A stretch of 64,000 nucleotides of DNA from NCBI RefSeq assembly GCF_010723575.1, contig NZ_BLKZ01000001.1, positions 3,038,001-3,102,000 on the forward strand, given 5' to 3'. The DNA comes from Mycobacterium bourgelatii. GTDB lineage: Bacteria > Actinomycetota > Actinomycetes > Mycobacteriales > Mycobacteriaceae. The notes beneath the pieces are model-generated. The model was given only the letters and a program-made list of their open reading frames with translations, was not told the origin of the DNA and ran no database searches. Shown here one piece after another: positions 34,957 to 44,566 of the stretch. Positions within the stretch are counted from its first letter, which is position 1; every line of letters starts with the position of its first letter. The translations under genes and the position numbers were made by a program.

Positions 34957-35168
34957 GCGCGGGAGAGTTTCGTGGCCGCCAGCCACGGACGCCGAAGGAG
35001 CAATACCTCTCCGTCAACCTCTCAGGCACCCGGACCGCGCTGGACAACGATGCCTCTGGAAAGCGGCGGCGACCCGATACGGGTCCCGCCCGCCGATGGG
35101 GAAAGGCACCCGCGTGACTCGGGGCGCCGAATCTCTCAGGCGCCCGGTGCTCGGGTGAAGACAGAGGG
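34957..35168 (+). ncRNA. Tandem glycine riboswitch controlling gcvB
   Basis: Two consecutive glycine aptamers. Aptamer 1 spans 34957-35040 with a perfect closing stem GCGCGG/CCGCGC and the conserved GGGAGAG, CGCCGAAGGAGCAA and CCTCTCAGGCA elements. Aptamer 2 spans about 35053-35167, closed by CCTCT/AGAGG, with GGAAAG, CGCCGA and ATCTCTCAGGC. Downstream, CCCTCT (35183-35188) could pair with the AGAGGG (35163-35168) that closes aptamer 2, and TCCTG-TGT-CAGGA (35189-35201) covers the gcvB Shine-Dalgarno site. That arrangement suggests translation control. Glycine normally switches such genes on so that excess glycine is degraded. Confidence 0.93.
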
Positions 35169-35208
35169 GGAGGGCCGCTGATCCCTCTTCCTGTGTCAGG
35201 AGTACACG

Positions 35209-38040
35209 TTGTCGAAACAGTTCGCGGAGCGCCACATCGGCCTGGACGGCCAGGCCATCGAAACCATGCTCGCGGTCATCGGAGTTGACTCGCTCGACGA
35301 GCTCGCCGGCAAGGCGGTCCCAACGGGCATCCTCGACAAGCTGACCGACGCCGGAGCGGCCCCAGGCCTGGACCAGCTGCCGCCGGCCGCCAGTGAGGCC
35401 GAGGCGCTCGCCGAGTTGCGCGCCTTGGCCGAGTCCAACACGGTGGCCGTGTCGATGATCGGTCAGGGCTACTACGACACCCTCACCCCGCCCGTGCTGG
35501 TGCGCAACATCATGGAAAATCCGGCCTGGTACACCGCTTACACCCCGTACCAGCCCGAGATCAGCCAGGGCCGGCTGGAAGCGCTGCTGAACTTCCAGAC
35601 CATGATCACCGACCTCACCGGCCTCGAGATCGCCAACGCGTCGATGCTGGACGAGGGCACCGCGGCTGCCGAGGCCATGACCCTGATGCACCGCGCCGTG
35701 CGCGGCTCGACCCGCCGACTGGCCGTGGATGTCGACGTATTCACCCAGACCGCCGCGATTTTGGAGACCCGGGCCAAGCCGTTGGGCATCGAGATCGTCA
35801 CCGCGGACCTTCGTGACGGGTTGCCCGACGGAGAATTCTTCGGCGTGATCGCCCAGCTGCCCGGCGCCAGCGGCCGGATCACGGACTGGTCGGCCCTGGT
35901 GCAGCAGGCCCACGAGCGCGGTGCCCTGGTGGCCATCGGCGCCGACCTGTTGGCGCTGACGCTGATCACACCGCCGGGCGAGATCGGCGCTGACGTCGTG
36001 TTCGGCACCACGCAACGGTTCGGCGTGCCAACGGGTTTCGGTGGCCCCCATGCCGGATACCTGGCCGTGCACGCCAAGCACGCCCGCCAGCTGCCGGGTC
36101 GGCTGGTCGGCGTTTCCCTGGACGCCGACGGGACACCGGCGTATCGGCTGGCCCTGCAGACCCGCGAACAGCACATCCGCCGGGACAAGGCGACCAGCAA
36201 CATCTGCACCGCGCAGGTCTTGCTGGCGGTGATGGCGGCGATGTACGCCAGCTACCACGGCGCCGACGGACTGAAGGCCATCGCGCGGCGCGTGCATTCT
36301 CATGCCGAAACCATCGGTGCCGCCCTGGCCTCCGCGCCCAACACAGAGTTGGTGCACGACAAGTACTTCGACACCGTCCTGGCCCGGGTGCCGGGCCGCG
36401 CCGACGAGGTGCTGGCCGCCGCCAAGGCGCAGGGCATCAACCTATGGCGCGTCGATGCCGATCACGTGTCGGTCGCCTGTGACGAAGCCACCACCGACGC
36501 CCATGTGGCGGCGGTTCTGGACGCGTTCGGCGTCACCGCCACCGATCCCACGCCCGTCGACATTGCGACGCGGACGTCGGAATTCCTGACCCATCCCGCG
36601 TTCACCCGCTACCACAGCGAGACGTCGATGATGCGGTACCTGCGCGAGTTGTCCGACAAGGACATCGCGTTGGACCGCAGCATGATCCCGCTGGGCTCGT
36701 GCACGATGAAACTCAACGCCGCCGCCGAGATGGAGGCCATCACCTGGCCGGAGTTCGGGCGCCAGCATCCCTTCGCGCCCGCCGCGGACACGCCCGGATT
36801 GCGCCGTCTCATCGCCGACTTGGAGTCCTGGCTGGTGCACATCACCGGATACGACGCCGTCTCGCTGCAGCCCAACGCCGGCTCGCAGGGGGAGTACGCG
36901 GGCCTGTTGGCGATCCACGAATACCACGCCAGCAGGGGAGAGCCGCACCGCGACATCTGCCTGATCCCGTCGAGTGCGCACGGGACCAACGCCGCCTCGG
37001 CCGCGCTGGCCGGAATGCGGGTTGTCGTCGTGGCCTGCCACGACAACGGTGACGTGAACCTTGACGATCTGCGCGCCAAGGTCAGCGAACATGCCGAGCG
37101 GTTGTCGGCGCTGATGATCACCTACCCGTCCACCCACGGTGTGTACGAGCACGACATCGCCGACATCTGCGCGGCCGTGCACGACGCCGGCGGGCAGGTC
37201 TATGTCGACGGCGCCAACCTCAACGCGCTGGTCGGCCTGGCCCGACCGGGCAAGTTCGGCGGCGACGTGAGCCACCTGAACCTGCACAAGACGTTCTGCA
37301 TCCCGCACGGCGGCGGCGGGCCCGGCGTCGGACCGGTCGCGGTGCGATCACACCTGGCCCCGTTCCTGCCGGGTCACCCCCACGCTCCCGAGTTGCCGAA
37401 CGGGCGTCCGGTGTCGGCGGCGCCGTACGGCTCGGCCTCGATCCTGCCGATCAGCTGGGCCTACATCAGGATGATGGGGGGAGACGGCCTGCGGGCGGCC
37501 TCCCTGACGGCGATCGCGTCGGCCAACTACATCGCGCGCCGCCTCGACGAGTACTTCCCCGTGCTCTACACCGGGGAAAACGGGATGGTGGCCCACGAGT
37601 GCATCCTGGACCTGCGCGGCATCACCAAGTCGACCGGCGTGACCGTCGACGACGTCGCAAAGAGGTTGGCGGACTACGGGTTTCACGCACCGACCATGAG
37701 CTTTCCGGTGGCCGGCACACTGATGGTGGAACCGACCGAAAGCGAAAGCCTGGCCGAGGTCGACGCATTCTGCGAAGCGATGATCGGCATCCGCGCCGAA
37801 ATCGACAAGGTTGGGGCCGGCGTTTGGCCCGCCGACGACAACCCGCTGCGCAACGCCCCCCACACCGCGGAGTGCCTGCTGGTGGCCGAGTGGAACCACC
37901 CCTACACCCGGGAAGAGGCCGCCTATCCGCTGGGCAAGACCTTCCGGCCCAAGGTCTGGCCGCCGGTGCGGCGCATCGACGGGGCTTACGGTGACCGCAA
38001 TCTGGTCTGCTCGTGCCCGCCGGTGGAGGCATTCGCCTGA
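35209..38040 (+). CDS. gcvB: Glycine dehydrogenase (decarboxylating), P protein of glycine cleavage
   Basis: 943-residue PLP enzyme that decarboxylates glycine and loads the aminomethyl group on GcvH. The two homologous halves are fused as usual. The PLP lysine is Lys694 in HLNLHKTFCIPHGGGG. Start is TTG at 35209, with CAGGAG (35197-35202) six bases upstream; no ATG or GTG fits better. Length agrees with Rv1832 (941). Preceded by the tandem glycine riboswitch, so it is induced by its own substrate. Confidence 0.95.
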   Translation: MSKQFAERHIGLDGQAIETMLAVIGVDSLDELAGKAVPTGILDKLTDAGAAPGLDQLPPAASEAEALAELRALAESNTVAVSMIGQGYYDTLTPPVLVRNIMENPAWYTAYTPYQPEISQGRLEALLNFQTMITDLTGLEIANASMLDEGTAAAEAMTLMHRAVRGSTRRLAVDVDVFTQTAAILETRAKPLGIEIVTADLRDGLPDGEFFGVIAQLPGASGRITDWSALVQQAHERGALVAIGADLLALTLITPPGEIGADVVFGTTQRFGVPTGFGGPHAGYLAVHAKHARQLPGRLVGVSLDADGTPAYRLALQTREQHIRRDKATSNICTAQVLLAVMAAMYASYHGADGLKAIARRVHSHAETIGAALASAPNTELVHDKYFDTVLARVPGRADEVLAAAKAQGINLWRVDADHVSVACDEATTDAHVAAVLDAFGVTATDPTPVDIATRTSEFLTHPAFTRYHSETSMMRYLRELSDKDIALDRSMIPLGSCTMKLNAAAEMEAITWPEFGRQHPFAPAADTPGLRRLIADLESWLVHITGYDAVSLQPNAGSQGEYAGLLAIHEYHASRGEPHRDICLIPSSAHGTNAASAALAGMRVVVVACHDNGDVNLDDLRAKVSEHAERLSALMITYPSTHGVYEHDIADICAAVHDAGGQVYVDGANLNALVGLARPGKFGGDVSHLNLHKTFCIPHGGGGPGVGPVAVRSHLAPFLPGHPHAPELPNGRPVSAAPYGSASILPISWAYIRMMGGDGLRAASLTAIASANYIARRLDEYFPVLYTGENGMVAHECILDLRGITKSTGVTVDDVAKRLADYGFHAPTMSFPVAGTLMVEPTESESLAEVDAFCEAMIGIRAEIDKVGAGVWPADDNPLRNAPHTAECLLVAEWNHPYTREEAAYPLGKTFRPKVWPPVRRIDGAYGDRNLVCSCPPVEAFA

Positions 38041-38058
38041 CCCCGACCGACGCGGGTC

Positions 38059-39891
38059 TCAGACCTCGATCACCGGAAGATCGATCCGGGAGGCATGCAG
38101 CGCGCTGCGGTAGACACGCACGGTCGGCGGTCCTCCCGGAAGGATCGCGAAATGGTGGGCGTCGGTGCCGGCGATCGCGACGCGGATTCGGTGCCCAGCG
38201 CGGAATAGGTACGACGTCGGCAGCAGATCGAACGTCAGCTCGGCGATCTCGCCGTCAACGAGCGGCCGCGCGTCGCCGCGCGTGAATGTTCGGTAGGGGA
38301 CCGGCTGGCGATACGGCGGCGGCGCGTCGCTGAGCCGACGATGCACCGCGCGCAGCTGCCCTTCGGTGATATAGGTGACCCGGCTGCGTGGGTCGACGTC
38401 TTCCAGATAGACGAAGAACGTGCCGTCACTCGCCGTGGACCTCAAGAACAGCGTGATCAGCGGATGCCCGGTCACTTCGAGGGGACCGTTGAGCGGCGCG
38501 GAGGTGTAGGTCAGCAGCTTGGCGTCCTGGACGTCGCGGTCGGGATAGCGCACGTGCCCACCGATGCCCACCTGCGATTGCCAGCGGGAGTGCTGACCCG
38601 TGGACGCGGTCGGATCGACCGAGTATTCGTCGGCGGCTTCGTCGCCCTGGGATTCGGGTGGTTCCAGCACGAGTTGCTGCGCCTCGGCCAGGTAGTAGGT
38701 CCGCGTGGTGGCCGGCGGCGGCCAGGTGTCGGCCGACTTCCAGCGGTCCTCGACCATGGTGAAGTAGTGCACGGGGGGTTCGGAACCGATGCCGGTGTCG
38801 ACGCCTTTGAGGTGATGGTCGAAGAACCGCAGGAGTTCGCCGTCGTGATCGAAGGCGGGCTTACGCAGCCCGCGCACCGGATCGACGTGCCAGCCGCCGG
38901 TGTGGTTCCACGGCCCCAGGATCAGGCGGCTGCCCGGGGTGGGGACGGTGAGAAACCGCTTTATCGCGGCATGCCCGTACCCGCCGTCGAACCAGCCGCT
39001 GTAGTTGTAGATGGGTGCGCCCGTCGCCGCGATGTCGCGCCAATAGTGGTGCGGACTGATCAAATCGATGGTGTGCCCCGTGGCGGCGGCGTCGTCACGG
39101 AAGGTGAGCGACGTCGCGAACTTGTGGACGTCGTAGTTGCCGCGATGGGCGGCGATGGCTTGTGCCCGCAGGGAGCGGTCACGATCGTCGTGCACCGGCT
39201 GCACACCGGTCACCGGAATTTTCGCCCACCACCCGACCACCTCGTGCAGGGCGTCGCGGTCCATGGCCTCGTTGTAGCGGCCCCACGTTTCGGTGAACCA
39301 GGTGGCGTGGATGCCGCCGGGAAACGCGATGTCGGTGTAGACGTCGAAGAGCGCAAAACAGGGGGCGATCACCTTCACCGCGGGATGCTGGTTGACCATC
39401 AGGAACTCCGCTGCCGTGCCGTCGTAGGAGTTCCCCAGCCCAGCGACCCTTCCGTCGCACCATGGCTGGCGCACGATCCAGTCGACGACTTCGGCGCCGT
39501 CCCGAATTTCGTCCGGGGACCATTCGGACTCCCGCGCCCCGAACGACGCACCCGACCCGCGCACGTCGACGTCGACCCAGGCGTAGCCCGCGGCCACGAA
39601 CCGCCGCCGGCGCCGCCTGTCCGCCGTGATGTGTTGGAATGGCTTGCCACCGAGGAGCTTTCGCATCGGCTGGCGCCACTGCATGGACCGGTAGTAGCGG
39701 GTCTGGTGCAGGATCGCGGGCAGCCGCTGTCCGCTTGCCAGATCCGCGGGCAGGTAGACGTCGATGGCGATCCGGACCCCGTCGCGCATCGTCACATAGC
39801 ACGACGAATAACGCATACCGCGACGTCGCAAGGATGCGCGTCCGGAGTCCGACGTGGCGTACCAGGCCGCATCCGAGCCGCTGTTTGCCAT
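38059..39891 (-). CDS. CocE/NonD family serine hydrolase (Rv1835c type)
   Basis: 610-residue enzyme of the X-Pro dipeptidyl-peptidase/cocaine esterase S15 family. N-terminal alpha/beta hydrolase domain with nucleophile motif GLGNSYDG (Ser155), an acid residue region near YSGWFDGGYGHA and His in LGPWNHTGGW; C-terminal jelly-roll domain (about residues 400-610) ends with the substrate-lid contact RAGHRIRVAIAGTDA. The natural substrate (ester, amide or peptide) is unknown. No signal peptide seen. It converges with gcvB, separated by 18 bases. Lip and dehalogenase genes remembered between these two in M. tuberculosis are absent. Confidence 0.88.
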   Translation of the reverse strand: MANSGSDAAWYATSDSGRASLRRRGMRYSSCYVTMRDGVRIAIDVYLPADLASGQRLPAILHQTRYYRSMQWRQPMRKLLGGKPFQHITADRRRRRRFVAAGYAWVDVDVRGSGASFGARESEWSPDEIRDGAEVVDWIVRQPWCDGRVAGLGNSYDGTAAEFLMVNQHPAVKVIAPCFALFDVYTDIAFPGGIHATWFTETWGRYNEAMDRDALHEVVGWWAKIPVTGVQPVHDDRDRSLRAQAIAAHRGNYDVHKFATSLTFRDDAAATGHTIDLISPHHYWRDIAATGAPIYNYSGWFDGGYGHAAIKRFLTVPTPGSRLILGPWNHTGGWHVDPVRGLRKPAFDHDGELLRFFDHHLKGVDTGIGSEPPVHYFTMVEDRWKSADTWPPPATTRTYYLAEAQQLVLEPPESQGDEAADEYSVDPTASTGQHSRWQSQVGIGGHVRYPDRDVQDAKLLTYTSAPLNGPLEVTGHPLITLFLRSTASDGTFFVYLEDVDPRSRVTYITEGQLRAVHRRLSDAPPPYRQPVPYRTFTRGDARPLVDGEIAELTFDLLPTSYLFRAGHRIRVAIAGTDAHHFAILPGGPPTVRVYRSALHASRIDLPVIEV

Positions 39892-39904
39892 CGGAGCCAG
39901 CCGA

Positions 39905-42055
39905 TCAGCTCAAGAAGCTGCTGACCGCCGAGGCGAGCTCAGGGGACGCCGACGTGGCCAGGTTCTGGTACCTGCCGCCGCTGAGCTTGGCCACCGCCTC
40001 CCAGGTCGCGCGGTCCGGGTCGGCGCCGAAGTCGATCACGTTGACCGCGACCGGCTTCGCCGGGTCCTGGCTGCTGCGGATGAACTCCTGCAACCCCGGC
40101 CCATCCAGGGTCCGGTCGGTATGCGGCCCGGCGGTGATCACCAGGATCGAATTGTCTTTTCCGGCACGGTAATTGGCCAGCGCTTCCTGGTAGATCAGCC
40201 GCAGCGTGGTGAACGACACCGCGCCCCCGTCGGACGAATACTGTTTGTCCAGCGCCGCCAGCAGGGCCGCCGACCGCGGCTGGCCGTTGACCTGATCCGG
40301 AAGCGGCCCGGCCGCGACCTCGGACCGCCCCTCATGGCCGTCGAACGTCCACAGCCCGATGATCGCATCGGGCGGCGCCGCCTTGATCTGATTGACAAGC
40401 GCCGCAATGACATTGGCCAACCGGCTCTTGCCGCCTTCATCGGTGGGCATCGACTGGTCGAGCATGATGGTTGCGGCCACTCCCTTTGACGGCGTGGCGA
40501 TGGTGTCGGCGAGGGTGGCGCGGGTTTCGTCGTCACCGACCGACAGCGTCTTGGGCAGGTCCGGGAAATTGACGACTGAGCTGCTCGGCGGCTTCACCCC
40601 GCTCACGCGGAAGCCGGCTTTGGCCAGGTTCGCGAGCTGATCGGGCTTGCGCAGGTACCTGGAGAACGCGCTGGCCGCGGTCGCCTGCTCTTGGGACAAC
40701 CACGAACCGCTGAGCAGGACGGTCGGATAGTCGGCCAGCGCGACGGGTCCCGGCGGAAGCCACGACGCCAGCTTGGTCTTGGCATCGGGCACTGCCTGGC
40801 CGCGCTGGAAGAGCTGCTGCTCGGTGGTGATCACCGCGTGCACGGGGCCGGCTGCGGCATCGTCTTTGCCGGGCTTGAGCAGCGCGTTCATCGCTTCGTC
40901 GAGGGAGTCGTTGGCGAGCTTGGGTTGCCCGCTCACCAAGCTGCGCACCGCGCCGCTGCCAGCGGTCGGTGGCGCGCCGTCGGGCGCTGAGGCGGCCGCG
41001 ATGGCCTCGCCGGCCAGGAACGCGGCGTCGCCGTTGCCGGCCAGCGGCACCGCCAGTCGCAGCGACCCCCAGGGGCCGAGGTTCAACCCGGCCAGCGAAT
41101 CCGGTTTCGTTTGCAGGCCGGGCAGCGCGGCCCAGTTCTGTTTGGACAAGGCCTGCTGCAACTCTGGGCGGATCGCCAACACCACCGGCGACGTCACCAG
41201 GGAACGGCTGTCGCTGATGGTCTTCTGACCGGCCGCTGCGCTGAGCCGTGCGGCAGAGATCGAGCTGCCGGGGATCCACAATCCGGGTTGGTTGCCCAGC
41301 TCGGAGGGCCATTGGCCGGCGAAGCCGCTCAACACGGCGTCGGAGTCGGCCGACTTGACCGTCACCGACACACATTTGTCGCCGACCGGGCCCGCGGTGG
41401 CGTTGTAGCCGTCGGCGAGATTCTTCACCTGCTCGACGATGGACGGGTCGGCGATCACGGCCACGCTGTCCTTGCCGCCCACGCAGTGCGCGGCCGGGTT
41501 GCTGGACCGATGAGACAAGGCGTCACCGACGAAGCGCCACACGATCACGGTGCCCACCACCACCACGACCAGGACGAGGGCGACGATGACGCCGATGCTT
41601 ACTCCCCGTCGTCCGCCGGCGCTGCGGTGACCGCCCTGCCAGCCGCCGGGTTCGCGTTGGCCAGCGGCCTGGTAGAGGGGCGGGGGCGGTGGTGGCGGCT
41701 CGGCGCCTGTCGCCTCCGGGCTCTCCGGCTGCGTTCCGAAGTCGGGGTAGTCGTCGGTCTCGGAATCCGAGTATCGCGGTTCGTCGCTCGCGTAATCGCT
41801 GGAATAGTCACTCGGATAGTCGCTGGAGTAATCCCCGTATCCGGCATCGTCGGCGCGCGCATAATCGCTCGGCGCTTCGTCCGACGGAGCCGACGAAGCC
41901 GACGGGAATTCCCAGCGGTAGCCACCGTCCCCGTCGCCAGTCTCGTGCCTGCCGCCGCCCGGATCGTCGGCGAAGTCGGAGCCCGGCTCCGCAGGTTCCG
42001 CAGATTCCTCGTCAACCGGATCGTCGTCAGGGTCGGGCTTGCTGTGCCTACCCAT
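39905..42055 (-). CDS. Membrane-anchored substrate-binding/VWA domain protein (Rv1836c type)
   Basis: 716 residues. The acidic, disordered N-terminus (1 to about 145) contains repeats of the type SDYPSDYSSDYASDE and a Pro run; a single membrane helix follows (about 152-175, VSIGVIVALVLVVVVVGTVIVWRF). Outside it is a periplasmic binding protein-like region (SBP_bac_11; about 190-480) and a C-terminal von Willebrand A domain (about 515-716) with a MIDAS-like DQSMPT start. Such proteins may bind a ligand and a protein partner; function unproven. ATG 42055 begins MGRHSKPDPDD. The gene ends 13 bases upstream of the CocE-type hydrolase start. Confidence 0.85.
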   Translation of the reverse strand: MGRHSKPDPDDDPVDEESAEPAEPGSDFADDPGGGRHETGDGDGGYRWEFPSASSAPSDEAPSDYARADDAGYGDYSSDYPSDYSSDYASDEPRYSDSETDDYPDFGTQPESPEATGAEPPPPPPPLYQAAGQREPGGWQGGHRSAGGRRGVSIGVIVALVLVVVVVGTVIVWRFVGDALSHRSSNPAAHCVGGKDSVAVIADPSIVEQVKNLADGYNATAGPVGDKCVSVTVKSADSDAVLSGFAGQWPSELGNQPGLWIPGSSISAARLSAAAGQKTISDSRSLVTSPVVLAIRPELQQALSKQNWAALPGLQTKPDSLAGLNLGPWGSLRLAVPLAGNGDAAFLAGEAIAAASAPDGAPPTAGSGAVRSLVSGQPKLANDSLDEAMNALLKPGKDDAAAGPVHAVITTEQQLFQRGQAVPDAKTKLASWLPPGPVALADYPTVLLSGSWLSQEQATAASAFSRYLRKPDQLANLAKAGFRVSGVKPPSSSVVNFPDLPKTLSVGDDETRATLADTIATPSKGVAATIMLDQSMPTDEGGKSRLANVIAALVNQIKAAPPDAIIGLWTFDGHEGRSEVAAGPLPDQVNGQPRSAALLAALDKQYSSDGGAVSFTTLRLIYQEALANYRAGKDNSILVITAGPHTDRTLDGPGLQEFIRSSQDPAKPVAVNVIDFGADPDRATWEAVAKLSGGRYQNLATSASPELASAVSSFLS

Positions 42056-42114
42056 ACCGGCGGATGCGTCCTCTCCTCGGGATCCTGTCGGGGCTGCCGC
42101 CCGTCAAGGGCAGA

Positions 42115-44325
42115 TCACGCACGGGCGCGTGCCTTAAATTCACGACGGCGGCGGTGCAGGATCGGCTCGGTGTATCCGTTGGGCTGCTGGCCGCCGGAAA
42201 GGATCAACTCCTGCGCGGCCAGGAACGCGATGCTGTCGTCGAAGTTGGGCGCCATCGGGCGGTAGTTGGGGTCACCCTCGTTCTGCTTGTCCACCAGCGG
42301 CGCCATCCGCTCCAGGCTGGCCCGAACGTCCTCACTGGTGATCACGCCGTGCCGCAGCCAGTTGGCCAGCAACTGGCTGGAGATGCGCAAGGTGGCGCGG
42401 TCTTCCATGAGCGCGACGTTGTGGATGTCGGGCACCTTCGAACAGCCGATGCCCTGTTCCACCCAGCGCACCACGTAGCCCAAGATCGACTGACAGTTGT
42501 TGTCGACCTCCTCGCGGATCTCTTCGGGCGCCCAGGCCAGATCCTTGGCCAGCGGGATCGTCAGCAACTCGTCGATGGTGGTGCGCTTCTTGCCTTCGAG
42601 CTCCCGCTGCACGGCGAACACGTCGACCTGGTGGTAGTGCATCGCGTGCAGGGTGGCCGCGGTAGGCGAGGGCACCCACGCCGTGGTGGCGCCGGCCTTT
42701 GGCTGGCCGATCTTCTGCTCGACCATGTCGGCCATCAATTCGGTCATGGCCCACATGCCCTTGCCGATCTGCGCTTTGCCGGAGAAGCCGGCGGCCAGCC
42801 CGACGTCGACGTTGGCGTCCTCGTATGCCTTGATCCACGTGGTGTTCTTCATCGCACCCTTGCGGATCATCGGACCGGCCTCCATGGAGGTGTGCATCTC
42901 GTCGCCGGTGCGGTCCAGGAAGCCGGTGTTGATGAACACGACGCGGTCCGCGGCGGCCTTGATGCAGGCCTTGAGGTTGACCGTGGTGCGGCGCTCCTCG
43001 TCCATGATCCCGACCTTGAGGGTGCCCTGCGGCAACCCGAGGACGTCCTCGACCCGGCTGAACAGCTCGCAGGTGAAGGCCACCTCGGCGGGCCCGTGCA
43101 TCTTGGGCTTGACGATGTAGATGGATCCGGTGCGGCTGTTGACGTAGGGCCCGTTCGCCCCGTCGTTGTCCGAGCCGCCGCGCAGGCCGTGGATGGCGAT
43201 CAGGCTGGTGAAGAGGGCATCCATGATGCCTTCGAACACCTCTGTCTCCTCGCCGTCGCCGCCGGCGACGACGATCGCGTCGTTGGTCATCAGGTGACCC
43301 ACGTTGCGGACGAACAGCAGGCTGCGGCCGGGCAGGGTCAGCTCGCCGCCGTCCGGCTTGGTGTAGGTGCGGTCGGCGTTGAGCACCCGGATGAAGGTCT
43401 TGCCGTTCTTCAGGACTTCCTCGGACAGGTCGCCCTTGTTGAGTCCGAGCCAGTTGCGGTAGCCGAGAACCTTGTCGTCGGCGTCGACGGCGGTGACCGA
43501 GTCCTCGAAGTCCATGATCGTGGTGATCGCCGATTCCAGGATCACGTCCTTGATGCCGGCGCGGTCGGTGGCACCAACCTCGGACTGCGGATCGATGAGG
43601 ATCTCGATGTGCAGCCCGTGGTTGACCAGCAGCACCGACCACGAGGAGGCGCCGAGCTCACCGGTGTACCCGACGAACTTCTCCGGGCTGGCCAGTCCCG
43701 TGGATTCGGCATCGAGTGCGATCTGCAGTTGGCCGTCAACGATGCTCAGACCCGTCGCATCCGCCCAGGAACCGGACGCCAACGGCACGCTCTGGTCGAG
43801 GAAGTTGCGGGCGTAGGCGATCACCTTGTCGCCGCGGACCTTGTTGTAGCTCGAGCCCTTCTCGGCGCCGTCATCCTCGGGAATGACGTCGGTGCCGTAG
43901 AGGGCGTCGTAGAGGGAGCCCCAGCGTGCGTTGGCCGCATTCAGCGCGAACCGCGCGTTCAGTATCGGCACCACCAGCTGCGGACCCGCGGTCGTGGTGA
44001 TTTCGTCGTCCACGCCCGACGTGGTGATGGTGAAGTCGTCGGGCTCAGGTTGCAGGTAGCCGATGTCGGTGAGGAGTTGACGGTAGGCGTCCGGGTCGAA
44101 GGTGTCGAGCACATGGTGCCGGTGCCACTTGTCGATTTGGGCCTGGAGTTCGTCGCGGATGTTCAGCAGCGCCTGGTTCTGCGGAGTTAAGTCGGTGACT
44201 ACCTTGTCGACGCCGGCCCAGAAGCTGTCCGGGTCGATGTTGGTGCCCGGCAGCGCCTCGTTGTTGACAAAGTCGTACAGCACCCGCGCGACGCGCAAGT
44301 TGCCCGTCGCAACCCGTTCAGTCAT
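42115..44325 (-). CDS. glcB: Malate synthase G
   Basis: 736-residue malate synthase of the glyoxylate shunt: glyoxylate + acetyl-CoA to malate, cytosolic (also reported at the mycobacterial cell surface). TIM-barrel signatures such as TIMDFEDSV, SRTGSIYIVKPKMHGP, KVGIMDEERRTTVNLK and the C-terminal VPDIHNVALMEDRATLRISSQ, which precedes the catalytic Asp region, are all present. ATG 44325 is chosen because GGAGGAG lies just upstream; an in-frame extension would add 16 residues without similarity. Length fits Rv1837c (741). Confidence 0.96.
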   Translation of the reverse strand: MTERVATGNLRVARVLYDFVNNEALPGTNIDPDSFWAGVDKVVTDLTPQNQALLNIRDELQAQIDKWHRHHVLDTFDPDAYRQLLTDIGYLQPEPDDFTITTSGVDDEITTTAGPQLVVPILNARFALNAANARWGSLYDALYGTDVIPEDDGAEKGSSYNKVRGDKVIAYARNFLDQSVPLASGSWADATGLSIVDGQLQIALDAESTGLASPEKFVGYTGELGASSWSVLLVNHGLHIEILIDPQSEVGATDRAGIKDVILESAITTIMDFEDSVTAVDADDKVLGYRNWLGLNKGDLSEEVLKNGKTFIRVLNADRTYTKPDGGELTLPGRSLLFVRNVGHLMTNDAIVVAGGDGEETEVFEGIMDALFTSLIAIHGLRGGSDNDGANGPYVNSRTGSIYIVKPKMHGPAEVAFTCELFSRVEDVLGLPQGTLKVGIMDEERRTTVNLKACIKAAADRVVFINTGFLDRTGDEMHTSMEAGPMIRKGAMKNTTWIKAYEDANVDVGLAAGFSGKAQIGKGMWAMTELMADMVEQKIGQPKAGATTAWVPSPTAATLHAMHYHQVDVFAVQRELEGKKRTTIDELLTIPLAKDLAWAPEEIREEVDNNCQSILGYVVRWVEQGIGCSKVPDIHNVALMEDRATLRISSQLLANWLRHGVITSEDVRASLERMAPLVDKQNEGDPNYRPMAPNFDDSIAFLAAQELILSGGQQPNGYTEPILHRRRREFKARARA

Positions 44326-44566
44326 GGTTCTCCTCCGTTTATGGCCTGGTACGGCCTCCGCTGCTGCCCCCACTGGCTACGTCCTCAGCCTACCGACGGC
44401 AGCGTGACGAGCCTATCCGGCCGACCTGCAACAGCAGGTCACGGCGCGCCCAGGGGTCGCCGCGACGCGGCTGGGGACACCGCCGTAAGGCCGCTGGCAA
44501 CTCGTTGCGATGCCATGGGGCTGTCGGCCATGAAAACGGCCCAGAAGATCATACGGGCTGCCGAGT

